A stretch of 64,000 nt of DNA from Fasciola hepatica (lineage: Eukaryota; Platyhelminthes; Trematoda; Plagiorchiida; Fasciolidae): contig CANUEZ040000151.1 in assembly GCA_948099385.1 (NCBI GenBank), forward strand, positions 6,084,001 to 6,148,000, given 5' to 3'. Positions within the stretch are counted from its first letter, which is position 1. Each line of letters begins with the position of its first letter. The notes under the pieces were generated by a model, which was given only the letters and a program-made list of their open reading frames with translations, ran no database searches and was not told the origin of the DNA. Below are positions 13,116-24,105 of the stretch, in pieces. A program made the translations under genes and the position numbers.

Positions 13116-16014
13116 ATCATGTACGAAATTGTCCCCTGTTCTTCTGATTTCAACTTGACCTTATCTGTCTCTCAGTGAAATTCATAACTGTGGCTGCAGA
13201 ATTAAATTATGCTTAGTCTAAAAGTAGCAATATTGTTGTCATTTTTATGTTGTAAGATATGAAGCATTCTAATACAGACGGATTTGAAGAAGAATCTCAT
13301 GAGCACACTCTCTTCCACGTAACTGCTGACCCTTCTTGTTTGAACTGATGTTTCACACAGTATTTTCCTTTCCGAGATTTTCCTCAGACTTATATTAGTG
13401 AAAGCATCTGACTAACGTCCCCCAACAATTCAATTTAACCGTTAGAGGGACTTCCCACAAGTCAAATACTGGTTAACGCACTATCATCAATGCCATCCAA
13501 ATGAGTATCGGTTTCGAATAAACCTATTCACATTAGCTAATATATATTTGAAGCATTCTGTTCAGAGCTGCACCAGGAGAAATTTCCTTTAATCTGGTAA
13601 TTGCGCTGTACTTTCTTCCGGGTTCGTTTCTCGTCAGAAGATTGGAAGTTGGTGGTGACGCGGTTTGGAGGATTTGTTTACCACTACTGCGATCAAAGGA
13701 TTTAGATCCCCACTCCACCGATCAGTTTGATGGTAGACAGTAATCCACTTTCGTCTGCTCAATGCCCCACCTGACCTATTGGGACCGGGTGTTGTTCTGT
13801 GCATCAAATCCTACAGTCAGTCTACTGGCTAGATCTAACGGTGCAGCAGATATTTAACATCGTGCGTATAGCTCTTCCACTGCAGTCATGTAAGAGTATG
13901 TGAAGAGCTAATTTGGTGAAGACTATCTTTAAATTGGGGTGAATATCTGTGGAGCAGTCTCGTGAAATTCCATCGGATAAAAGATCGTTTATATTAGGAG
14001 TCGATTGTTTTACGAGCAACGGTTCCCTACACTTTCATATTTAGTGAAGGGAGCATGCTGCGTCATTTGCAGTGGATGTTGAACAAACCACCGTTAACCA
14101 GTCCGGTCAACCAGTTTGTTATGTGTGTGCGGGTTGAGCGTTGATACCCCATGATGAATCGTGGTACATACAAATGAAATCATCTTACACTCAAATTGAT
14201 AATTGTGTTGCCGAATCAGCCCAACCATCTCCTTGGAAACATTTAATACTTTCATCTCTAGGCCTCTAAGAAACGAAAATAACGGCTATCCGGATCTTGG
14301 CTCATAAGGTATGCACGACCAAATAAGGCCCACAATTCATAATCCATTGCCCAACAAATGTTTATCAAGGTATCTTTCTCTGAACAGTGCGTTGTATTTG
14401 TGCGAATTTTGGTGCATTTCCAGTGTACGTAAATGAGATTTTGTATGCATTGCTTTGGTGCCTGGACGCGAACCGTTGCCGTTGGAAACGTTACCAAACT
14501 CCTTGCATTTGACTCTTAACAGAGTTGCCTCTATTTTTAATGCTTTTCTGTGCAATTATATCTAGGAATTAAAATGAGTCTCGGATGTTTAATAATCTTT
14601 CGTCCAATATGAAAAACGTTTCATTCAAATCAACCAAGCTTTTGGTTTAGTCGCAATATTAAATTCCACACCCATTCGTTTTGTCACGAAGCATAGCTGA
14701 AGAGCCTTTACGAGACGTTAAATGATTGGGTAAAATATGTCCACAGTACACTTAAAACGTGAGTGCCCACTATGAGTTTTCACTGAGAACAGAAGGAAGA
14801 GAACTACACGTTTTCAGAAATATATTGGTTATTTTATCTTCCTAAACACTGGATACAACGCATTCCTGCATTATTCTGTTGATTAGCTTTGATAATAATC
14901 AGTTACAAGTTTTGCCGAAACTCTTTGGACGGAGATTCTCTTGGTAATCAGCCACTACCCCAGATAACATCTTTGATAATTTTGGGATAAGCAGAGTTTC
15001 GCATTTGTAATCTATGTCTACCTGATGGCAACAAAACTTTGAAATGAAAATTGTCTTTCAGCAGTTTATCAACCACATCTTCTTATCTGGTTCCACGTAG
15101 TCGTCATCAGGCCTAATCGAGTCACCTGTATTTCCACATCAGAATGCTGACTCTGAGTATTTCTTTCTATCACAACTATATCCTCAGTTATTTGTACGTT
15201 CTTTATCATAATCATCGTCGGATAGAATAATTTATCCGTTGTGATCCTGCTCTTCACCATCGTATTCATTTGGTGCGTGGTAAACACACTGTCCGTTTGA
15301 TGAACTGAGCTCCACTGTGGGCTCAGTTTGTAATATCATTCGGTTCAACCCACCTAGGTTTTAATGCTTCTATTCATCTAAATTTTATCGGTAATATTTT
15401 TATATGGTACACTAACTCCCCCTTTTAGGCTTATGGTGCAGTAGCTTTACTCAAGTGTGCATCAAAAAGTATTCCCATAGTTGTAGCTAATCAATAGTAC
15501 CACACGATCACCCATCTCTCCTCTCCACCAACTGTGCAATGGTACACACAACCTGTTACGGCAAATACGCCACGAATGAATTAGTCCACACAACTAGTTG
15601 CTTCTGCGAACAACCGAAACCAGTCACGTGTTTTCGTCCATTCATCAAATATGGCACTGATTTGTCTCGAAACATGACCGAATCATGTTCTTTGTAAAAC
15701 GTTCCAATTAAAGTGAATTAGTCGTTCTCACAGTATTAGATTCGTGCGAATATGACAAGAGGAATGACCGAACGTTGGATTACTCAAGTCTTGAATTGTG
15801 TAAACAAAAAAACACAAAGTATATGCTGATGAAATAATGCCAACAGCATAAAATAAGACGTATCACAAGTGATCTAAGTATTCTATAAAATAAAACGCTC
15901 TTCAACCCTTCTTCGGGAGCAGATGTATATATGTATATGAATATTTGCACAGGAATGTAAGGAAGGATATCGGGCTGCCACAAGAATTTCCGATATAACG
16001 TAATGAGTTCTTAC
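13116..16014. other. Mostly single-copy stretch within the window, no gene recognised
   Basis: I find no second copy of this stretch in the window. Short frames (14,497-14,258 -, 15,287-15,069 -, 13,718-13,533 -, 14,019-13,822 -) have no recognisable motif, membrane segment or signal peptide. There is no convincing promoter or RNA gene. It may be intronic, intergenic or strongly decayed repeat DNA. Confidence 0.4.
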
Positions 16015-16654
16015 TGGTTTACATGAAAAATGCATAATCACATGACGAATTACTATTGGAAGATACTCGAAATCTTATTCCGTCCTGACACACTGGACGG
16101 AGAATGAATAGTTCACCGTTTACCTCACTTGGAAAAGAGAACGAAATTGAGCAAATAAACTACTCTCGACATCCATACTATAGGTAATTATTGACACCTC
16201 GGTGCAACCCAGAAAGTTCTGTTGAGTGTTCGTCATGTAACTGACGCTAGAGGCCACACAAATATGATCAGTGACTCATTTATCTTGGTCACTGGACGAC
16301 AGTGGACTGGAACAAATTGCATTCGTTCAATGAAGTTACAAAATTCAGAGTTTCGCCTACTGCTTTTCAGATCAGACTTGCAGAAATGATTGACCGTATT
16401 GTGGTACTGTAGGTCGCAAACGTCTGATCACCAACCGAGTTGACCTGGGCAGTGATGATGTCTCCTCGACTGGTGGTGAAACATTTTCGACTCAAATGCC
16501 AGGCACAGTGATCTCCAGCGTATATATAGACGTACCATAATAAATATGCAGAATATTTCCTCCATACGATGAGTGAAATATTTCCAGTAAACGGCAAAAG
16601 AACGCGCAAATGTACAGGACTTTTGCAAAGTTGTTTATGACGTGAAGATGCCAA
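16015..16654 (-). repeat. M3 repeat, third copy with conserved open frame
   Basis: The segment 16,015-16,640 matches 21,058-21,690 in the same orientation and 43,470-42,840 in reverse complement. It carries an open frame at 16,654-16,367 (-, 95 codons). The related frames are at 42,658-43,053 (+) and 21,864-21,401 (-). Conserved words include KQLCKSPVHLRVLLPFTGNI and DHCAWHLSRK.FTTSRGDII. I do not recognise the protein. Homology ends near 16,640, shortly before the CR1-like fragment. Confidence 0.75.
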
Positions 16655-16799
16655 CCAAAATTTATTTTGATTTATGGGGTGGTCATCTGAAGTGACTCAA
16701 TCTTACACAATTCTTGTGGTATCTTACTGAACTAATCACTTACTTTCTGTATGGTATACGAATGGTGTGTACTGGAAATGATAAAAGGTTTTATTGTAG

Positions 16800-19052
16800 G
16801 TAAATTCTGATCTCTTTCCGAAACTAGGAATCTAGATGAAATCGATCGTTTGCCGCCATTGGACTCCAACGACCACGTGATGCTAGTCATCCATGGGAGA
16901 TGCGGTGCGTTCGTCCATAAGAAACAGCAGAGTGGCCGAACGTGTGATGCATACCGTTTGCTGAAATGAAAAAGCTTCTGCCACCATTCCATGAGACTCG
17001 ATCGTTATTGGTGAAGTGGATGGAGCAAGGAGTTCCTTAAAATTAGAAATAACTGCACTGGTGGGCTTGTTTCTCCTCCTCAAAGGAGACGAAGTCATGC
17101 TAAGAAATCGCCATGGTTTGATAAGGGACTACGTAGTCAACTACGAAAAAGAAATCGAGCTTGACAGTATTTTCGATCCTCCGGCACGGGATACAACTGT
17201 TATAAAAGCATTCAAAATTGCTGCTTGACGCTGGAGACTACGAAGAGATGCGAATGAGAAGACAAACTTGCATCCGATTCCATCTCAGCACCAAAAAGGC
17301 TGCTTGCATACCTAAGAAGGAAGACCAGGGCTTACTCAGTCATCCCAACACTACATCATAATGGATTCATCGCTGACTCAGATTAGGTTAAAGCAGAACT
17401 ATCGGCTGGGCACTACGCTGATATTTATGCCATGGAGGGGCCATCCCCACCCCAGCCTCAGCAGAGTGCAATCCTCATGTTATGGCCTTCGTTAGTGGTG
17501 GAAGAAGTTGCAAACTCTATGTGAGGGCTACGGTGACATACATTGCTTGGCCCGGACGGGATCCATCAGCTAGTCCTTCGGGAACTAGCTGAAATTACCG
17601 CGTCTCCACTCACGAGACTGTTTAACAACTCGATGGAATAAAGTAAACTACCATTCGAATGGAAAACCGCAGTTGTTATCCTGATGTTCAAGGGCGGCAA
17701 AAAGGTGGAAGCTGCAAATTACCTTTCAGTAAGTCCTACGTGTGTGATAGGAAAGTTATTGGAAGGCCTGATCTCGACGCAACTGCAACAGTACCTCGAG
17801 GGTCGTGAGGTTCTCAGCCACAGCAGCATGGTTTCCGAAAATGTCGATCCTGTCTGTCAAATTTGCTACTAGCACGTGAACATTGGGCACAAGCTAAAGA
17901 GGAGAACCACCCTACGGACTTTATCCACGTTGATTTCTGCAAAGCTTTTGACAAAGTACCTCACAATCGCTTGCTCCATAAGTTGAGATCATTAGGAGTG
18001 GCAGAACTACTACTCACGTGGGTCGGAGATTTCCTGAAGAGGAGGTCCTCCTGTGTAAAAGTAGCTTTATCATGATCTGAGTGGCATAAGACCTCCAGCG
18101 GGATACCGTTCGTAGCTTTCATCAACAACTTGCCCCAACGACTGGTGTCTTTCTGTCTGGTCTATGCCGACGATCTCAGAACTTGGCGTGTGGCCAAGAC
18201 TACTGCGGCTCACGAGGCACCACAAGCGGATTCGTGTGGGCTCTCCCAATCAATGTGAATAAGTGTGCCCAGCTACATCTAGGGAGACTGAGTCCTGAGG
18301 ACACCTACTCCTTTCAAGGAGTTACTCTTCGAATATCCACCGATGAAAGAGATCTAGGAGTGGTGATATTTCCTATGCTGAAAAACCCAAATCACACCGA
18401 CAAAGTGTGCGCCCCGGCTTGGAGCATCTGTGGTGCGATCCGTCGGATGTTTGAGAAGCTACCTCATGGTGCTTCCAAACTCTTATATACCTCGAATCTC
18501 CGTTCTCGGCTGGGGTTAGGCGGAGTGGCTACATTTTCCTGAACGGCTTCTGAACTTGCGAAGCTGTAACGGGTGCAGAGAGCCTCCACTCGTCTCGTTG
18601 CTGGACTAAAACGGGGTTAGTTACGACAGGGAACTGGAGTTAACCGGTCTGTTTCCGGTGGCAAATCGAAGAGTGCGAGGACACCTGATATGCGTCTGGA
18701 GAATACTCCAGAGTGAAACGGGCGCCGAGTTGCAAGTGATATCCTCTCTCTGTGGTCAATGGCGCACAAAGGTGCACTGAATGACGCTCCTGGAGCTGCA
18801 ATCGACTGGGTTACAGTTGGTCTACCGTCCTTCCAGGAGGGCAACCAAACTATGGACTTCACTAACAGCTGACGTCGTTGAAGAGGCCAACTACGAACAT
18901 TTCAAAAGTAAACTGGGTGCACATCTGATGGAGCTTTGGGATGAATCACCGTTGTGAGGCCTCAGTCAAGAGTGGATGGTGATGAGGCTCATACGGAAGG
19001 TGTCCCACTGCCTCTAATCCCGGAAGCTTTAAACTTGAAACTTGAAACTTCG
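16800..19052 (+). pseudogene. CR1-like non-LTR retrotransposon, 3' part (ORF2 remnant)
   Basis: Reading across frames gives, in order: the end of the endonuclease (DRLPPLDSNDHVMLV, about 16,840); a linker with APKRLLAYLRRKTRAYSVIP (about 17,285-17,345); the palm entry LLGPDGIHQLVLRELAE (about 17,550-17,600); PFEWKTAVVILMFKGGKK (17,650-17,703); IHVDFCKAFDKVPHNRLLHKL (about 17,920-17,983); and VYADDLRTWR, carrying the catalytic YADD (about 18,160-18,190). After that come DERDLGVVIFPMLKNPNH (about 18,340) and the C-terminal RVQRASTRLVAGLK segment (about 18,570-18,610). Many stops and frameshifts, and a small loss before the YADD motif, make it inactive. The 3' end probably lies at the 'gaaactt' tandem near 19,030-19,050, because CR1-like elements commonly end in a short tandem repeat. 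Confidence 0.85.
19028..19050 (+). repeat. Short 'gaaactt' tandem at probable CR1 3' end
   Basis: About three units of a 7-bp repeat (aaactt-gaaactt-gaaactt) directly follow the decayed ORF2 C-terminus. This placement and form fit the short tandem repeats that end CR1-type elements. Confidence 0.6.
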
Positions 19053-19269
19053 AAGCACCAGCAGAAGTCTCACTCACAAATACACGTTTGCGTAAAACCC
19101 CGAATTCCCAGCGCTGAAGTAGTAGCGTGCATAGTCCACTTCATTGCAAAATCTCCCAATAATCCGTGCAAATCAGTTAGGTCCGCCTTTACTGGACGCT
19201 CATCACGTTTGATAGTGTGCCACGATCCCAGCTTCAATTATTTGACTACTTGAAAACATAATCCTCTGA
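19053..19269. other. Spacer between two retrotransposon fragments
   Basis: No gene, RNA or repeat relationship is evident between the CR1-like 3' end and the next reverse transcriptase remnant. Confidence 0.4.
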
Positions 19270-19695
19270 ATGAACACAATGTACCAATTTATGAAGAAAG
19301 TTCCCTTTCAACTCTCAAGTGGCAAAGGTGCTATTCAGGATGCTGATCCCGTTCCTTATGTGGTCTCCAATTATACTGGCGACTGAACTGCAACCCACTC
19401 CACTCGTCCATTCAAGTATGCCGATGAATTTCTTATGGCTCGGTCTGACTTCCAGCGGTCAAAATCGTTTCTCAGCAGTATGGTCTTTCCCCAAACAGTG
19501 CCAAATATCAAGACTGTACCATTTGCAAATTGGAATCACTTTTTATCAAAGCAATATCACAATGAAATGCACTCATACTACACGTATAAACTATGTGAAA
19601 TACCTCGGTGTAACTTTGAACAGGAACTTGTATTGGTCTTTAATGATCGAGAACGATGTTGGGATACAGGGTTGAGTATCATTTCCAGTTCGTGA
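19270..19695 (+). pseudogene. Jockey-like reverse transcriptase fragment, middle of palm
   Basis: One frame gives a degenerate SSGKGAIQDADPVPYVVSNYTGD, positioned like the GVPQGSVLSP..FSIYTAD motif. It is followed by STRPFKYADEFLMA (YADE in place of the usual YADD) and later, after a frame change, INYVKYLGVTLNRNLYWS, the classic VKYLGVxLDxxLxW motif. The altered catalytic motif and frame changes show it is a dead fragment. It complements the regions present at 3.6-5.29 kb, so both may derive from one family. Confidence 0.7.
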
Positions 19696-20481
19696 TATAC
19701 AACAGTTCAGTGCACAACAATCTGGAACTAATTATGTTCTCTGTAGACCAGTATATTTTTCTTGTTTGAGTAAGAAGTATTATGGCAATGTTCGTAGCTG
19801 TCTGCTCGTCACCAATCTCGTATCTGGTATCGTCTTGAAACACATCAGATCAGACTTATTTGATAACCACATAATAGCATCCATTACATTTGCAGAAATG
19901 AAAGAATTTCAACAAAGTGAAGAAGCGGAACAAAAATCAATTGTTTCAAATCGTATTGAGCTAGTGCTCATAACCACAATAATTCATGTGAATATTTCAT
20001 TCGAACTCCATTACTGAAGCTAAGAAGAGTCAAAACTTTAGATGTAAAAGCTGTGGCACGACAATTGAAAATCCAAGTTTTGCATTTGGAAATGGATGCG
20101 AAAGATCAATCGACGAAGTTTCTGTAATCAGAAATTTCAAGTTTTAAATGCGAACTACGAGGTGGAATTCAAATCGACGAGCAGAATCCCAACCAGTACA
20201 TGCAGGAGCAGGATTCGTCACCAGCACAATAATGATTTCACTTCTGTAGGTGATGCAATGTTTGTGACCTAAACGTCACGGACAATCATCATGAACCTAC
20301 GAAAACTAGCTACACCTGCATCGATGATAAGACAAAGTTCTATGTAGCTATTGAGTACAAAATTGACAACCCTTTGTGAACTCATTGGATTTATTTTTAA
20401 CTGTTTGGTATTTTCCCCAGACGTCGCCTCTTTATCTTTTGAGACACATTCAAAATCGTGATGTAGATTTGACAACCAGAA

Positions 20482-20712
20482 TTAACATGCACACACTAAA
20501 GGGCCTAGAGCCATATGCGACGACCAATGAGAATGGTTTACAGTGCACATAGAGTGTTGGGGAGACTGGCAGTTCAGTGAAGACACAAGAGTAGACCTAT
20601 CGATCGAACATCTATGTACAGTACACCCAACTTCACATTCACTATCAGTGACACGTCGCACTGAGTTGGCAGTGTCCTCCGTGACAACGTTTTGATCAAA
20701 TGGATTCATCAA
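20482..20712 (-). CDS. Conserved 76-codon frame of the M1 repeat, divergent partner
   Basis: The frame contains TANSVRRVTDSE.EVGCTVHRC, also found open at 1,093-1,341 (+), 9,491-9,183 (-) and 43,811-44,089 (+), but interrupted by stops in the M1 copies near 37.0 and 59.2 kb. It starts at MMNPF and overlaps the first 13 bases of the opposite-strand frame at 20,700. No family is recognised. The openness of four of six copies is suggestive but weak evidence for coding. Confidence 0.25.
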   Translation of the reverse strand: MMNPFDQNVVTEDTANSVRRVTDSECEVGCTVHRCSIDRSTLVSSLNCQSPQHSMCTVNHSHWSSHMALGPLVCAC

Positions 20713-20963
20713 ATATCACAAAGAACAAGGAAGTTACTCATTTATCCGCCGTGAACTACTGGTGTTCATACATTGAAGAAAAAAGAGTAAAAGTAATCTG
20801 TTCAGAGTTAATCTTTGGAAATCACTTAAAAGATTCAGCTAGAAATGAACACCTTATATGGATCGAAAATATGCAGTGGACGATAACCCGTTACTCGTTC
20901 GATCGGAAGAATCATAGCATGTTCGTATACATTGCTTCAACTCAGTGCACTCTCTTCGTGTAA
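20700..20963 (+). CDS. Conserved 87-codon frame of the M1 repeat, function unknown
   Basis: This frame is the same length (87 codons) as its inverted counterpart at 43,823-43,560 and differs at only about nine residues. Both begin MDSSNITKNKE and end in CTLFV or CILFV. Diverged versions end the same way near 58,899 (-) and 9,775 (+). There is no recognisable domain, signal peptide or membrane helix. The start codon overlaps, on the other strand, the start of another conserved frame (20,712-20,482), giving a divergent pair. It may be coding sequence of a repeat family or chance openness in young copies. Family unknown. Confidence 0.3.
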   Translation: MDSSNITKNKEVTHLSAVNYWCSYIEEKRVKVICSELIFGNHLKDSARNEHLIWIENMQWTITRYSFDRKNHSMFVYIASTQCTLFV

Positions 20964-21400
20964 AGTGACTGAGTTGTTCCTTCATCCAATATGAACAATA
21001 ATGTTCGAGAGAATGTTGGATTTCCTCAAGAACTCCAAGCAGTCTCAATTTATTTTAACTGGTACATACGAAAAACGCAAAATCACATGACGAATTACTA
21101 TTGGAAGATACTCGGAATCTTATTCCCTACCGAGGGAGAAAGAAATTCACCGTTCAACTCACCTGGAAAAGAGAGCAAAATTGAGCAAAGAAACTACTCA
21201 CAACATCTATACTATAGGTAATTATTGACACCTCAGTGCAACCCAGAAAGTTCTGTTAAGTATTCGTTATGTAACTGATGCTGGAGGCCACACAAATATG
21301 ATCAGTGACCCATTTATCTTGGTCGCTGGACCACAGTGAACCGGAACAAATTGCATTCGTTCAATGAAGCTGCAAAATTCAAAGTTTCGCCTACTGCTTT

Positions 21401-21864
21401 TCAGACCAGACAGGAAGGAATGATTGACTGTATTGTGGTACTGTAGTTCGCAAACGTTTCATCACTAACCGGGGTGACATGGGCAGTGATGATGTCACCT
21501 CGACTGGTGGTGAAACATTTGCGACTCAAGTTCCAGGCACAGTGATCATTAGCGTACACATAGACGTACCATAATAAATATGCAGAATATTTCCTCCATA
21601 CGATGAGTGAAATATTTCCAGTAAACGGCAAAAGAACCCGCAAATGTGCAGGACTTTTGCAGAGTTGTTTATGACAAGAAGATACAATCTACATTTCTTC
21701 TGGATTTTATGGTATCCAAATTTCCCATTTTTCCGTCCTGTGATGTCTGGTAGAAAGCCAGTTATTCGACTACATTTATGTTGTAAAATATATATGATAT
21801 TCGTTTTTGGACACGAATGAACATGTGTTCCTGTCAAGGTACAACATGCATCACCCATCTCCAA
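21401..21864 (-). pseudogene. M3 frame, frameshifted copy
   Basis: Counterpart of 42,658-43,053 (+). The first part (21,864-21,690, MEMGDACCTLTGTHVHSCPK) is intact. The frame then shifts because one base is missing relative to the other copy around 21,687 ('gattg-tatctt' against 'gattgggatctt'), and the second part continues in another frame to 21,401. Product unknown. Confidence 0.5.
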
Positions 21865-21869
21865 CCACT

Positions 21870-22900
21870 ACATATGCATCACTTTATTATCGAAAATCGA
21901 GTGATAGGGTGAATTTTTGTAATCAGTATATCGCTCTCATACAGCGCTGAATCCAGGCATCTAAAAATACAATGCTGGGAAGACACATCAGCTTGTTTAC
22001 CCAACGCTGGAAGCAAATAACAAGTCATATTCCCATGTTTTCACATGTTGAGGAGATTATGGTAATAAAGAATCATATAATTGTCATTGGTTTTTCTGAA
22101 GAAAGCAATAAATGTGTAGATATTTCCACTATCATGAAGCATTAAACTTTTGGCGACACGACACGGAGCCTTACTCCAAGGTAAGAGATTCTACATTGAA
22201 CTTTTCGCCAGACAGACTGAAAATACCCATTTCTGAGCGACAAGAATTCTACTTTGTTCGGAGTACTGTCGATACTGCTTCTCCGACATGGTTGATCATG
22301 AATTTCGGTCTACTGCATCACCCAGCTTTCCAATACTTTTGACCTTGAACTAATCAGAATTAGGTGCAGTACACTGATAGCTAATGTGTTGTGTGATATT
22401 TTAGGGATTCAATCCCGGTTGCAAAAATTATCTTTGTAGGGCAGTGAAACAAGCTCCATACCGTCAATAAGCTAACAAAGCTCACTTAGTTTCAAATTTC
22501 TTGGCAATCACTTACATGAATTAACTGGAAAATGTTCTTTCGACGTGATATTTTTGATAACGGAAAGCAAGTGACGGCATTGTATTGTCTGGGTGTGGAT
22601 TTGTTATCGTATTGATTCATAGCAATGTCTATCACAGAAACAAGTACAGGATTGATGTATGAAGTTACTTACCAACGCGATAGAATATTTTGGTTGGAAA
22701 CCCACCTTTATCTACTACCACAACCAAATGGATAACAATCCATCCATACACATATCTGAGCATGATTTTCAGCTTACACATCATGAATGAGCCAATCTTA
22801 TCTCCTGTGTAACTTTCTCTGAGCTACAACCCGGCCACCACAAAATACCACCTTCGATGTGGTAGATTCACTACATAAACACCAAAATGGCCAAATTGAT
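21870..22900. other. Unassigned stretch upstream of the transposase
   Basis: It is present in both inverted arms (reverse complement about 42,650-41,580) and has no recognised domain. It probably includes the 5' part of the DNA transposon, because it directly precedes recognisable transposase sequence, but I could not locate a terminal inverted repeat. Confidence 0.35.
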
Positions 22901-23129
22901 TCTTTGCATAGGATAGGAACTCGTCGTTGTGCAAGGAGATTTCGATATAGAGAATATCATGAAAACTAGTTGAATTTGATTTGTTTTAGTATGCTACAAG
23001 ATTTTGGCGCGAGTCTGCCAGTCCGCCCTGTTGATTGATCGGGTATGATTTGCGCTAATTTCTCGTTCGTGATTCCGTCCTTGTGTGACGATATTTTTCG
23101 CCAAGTTAAGGACAGTTCTCTAAATTTGC

Positions 23130-24103
23130 ATGCTTTTGCATCCGGGTCAACACCAATCGACGTGCTCACCTTTTGAAGAATTGCCTATTGATATGGTAGC
23201 TGCATTTCCCTGTGAGCATAAGCCTCTGATACTCTTAGGTGTAGTTCGCAAGATCATGTTGCTGCTGAAGAATGATATGAACTATAAAATACGACTTTGT
23301 GATGCAGATCGCCTATTGGATCTAATCATGAAATGCGGGAAATGGACTCAATGTGACTTTGCGCGAAAATGTAGGTCGCTATGTCATCTGGAAAGGTGGG
23401 AAGCCACTGAACTACGGCTGTTTTTACTTTATATGGGTCCAGTTTACTTGCAGCGTATTTTATGTAGATTACCGTATCTGAACTTTCTAACCTTCTCCAT
23501 TATTTTGCAAATATTTTCTAGTGATTATTTCTCTGCATATTTTCCATTAGCAGATAACCTGTTAACAAAATTTATTTCTCAACTTCAGTATCTGTATTCA
23601 CCATCGTAATTATCATACAATGTCCACACATTGGCGCACTTAGGGTTAGTTGTCAAGCGGTTTTGGGAAAGTAAACCTATTTTCAGCCTTCGTCTACGAG
23701 TCATTCGTGTCAAAATTAAGGCGAATCATCAGGGGACCTAATAGACCCCATATACAGATTTTCAGGCGAATTTCTGAGACATACAACATAGGCCAATAAA
23801 TGCAGCCACCAGATGAGTCCGATGATGTAGGTTGTTATCGATTCCGCATACACCGAGGAATCAAGCAAATCAAATGGTAAAGTACCGTTCTCACTACAGA
23901 GGGTGCAGACTGTTTTGTGAACATACAAATGAATCCTAGTAAAGTCGTGGATATTGTAGATGACGTCATTGTTTCCCAGCTGTTCAAAGATCAAGCAGGT
24001 GTTTTCACTCAAGAAATGCCATCTTCTCGTCTGTTGATTTTCCGTGTAAGTGTACTTTTGCCGGAGAAACTTTGTGCGAATCTTACAGAAATACTGTGTA
24101 AAG
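23130..24103 (+). pseudogene. DNA transposase (tnp2/DUF4218-like) C-terminal half, copy 1, decayed
   Basis: In order, the frame gives CSPFEELPIDMVAAFPCEHK with LGVVRKIMLLL (the LPxDxMHxxxLGVVRKLL-type region), CGKWTQCDFARKCRSL..L.RWEATELRLFLLYMGPVYL, and then YNVHTLAHLG (about 23,615-23,645) with SAF.YES. and LRRIIRGPNRP before the C-terminal domain CFVNIQMNPSKVVDIVDDVIV (from about 23,911). This order is that of transposases related to the CACTA/EnSpm group with DUF4218-like regions in animal genomes. Lesions: TAA at 23,607, a frameshift near 23,660, TAA at 23,797 and TAA at 23,878. The inverted copy has sense codons at each of these stops. The C-terminal end is deleted at about 24,103, where DUF4806-like sequence begins directly. 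Confidence 0.75.
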
Positions 24104-24105
24104 GT

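Larger units (their letters stand above)
19895..24103 (+). repeat. Inverted duplication arm I
   Basis: The arm pairs in reverse complement with about 44,780-40,440. Anchors are 20,700 with 43,823, 21,864 with 42,658 and 23,917 with 40,629, and the coordinate sums stay near 64,523-64,546 throughout. The arms differ by a few percent plus small indels. Arm I contains M1 copy e (19,895-20,985, reversed), an M3 copy, about 1 kb of unassigned DNA and the transposase pseudogene. It ends exactly where the DUF4806-like gene fragment begins. Confidence 0.9.

Noticed and set aside
23878..23900. A 23-bp intron beginning GTAAAG
   Set aside because: Too short to splice. The sister copy has CAA instead of TAA, so a nonsense change explains the stop.
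23806..24045. A 240-bp exon with AG acceptor and GTAAGT donor
   Set aside because: The inverted copy reads through both supposed borders in one frame into further transposase C-terminal sequence, so the AG and GTAAGT are coincidental and this is continuous coding sequence with stop mutations.
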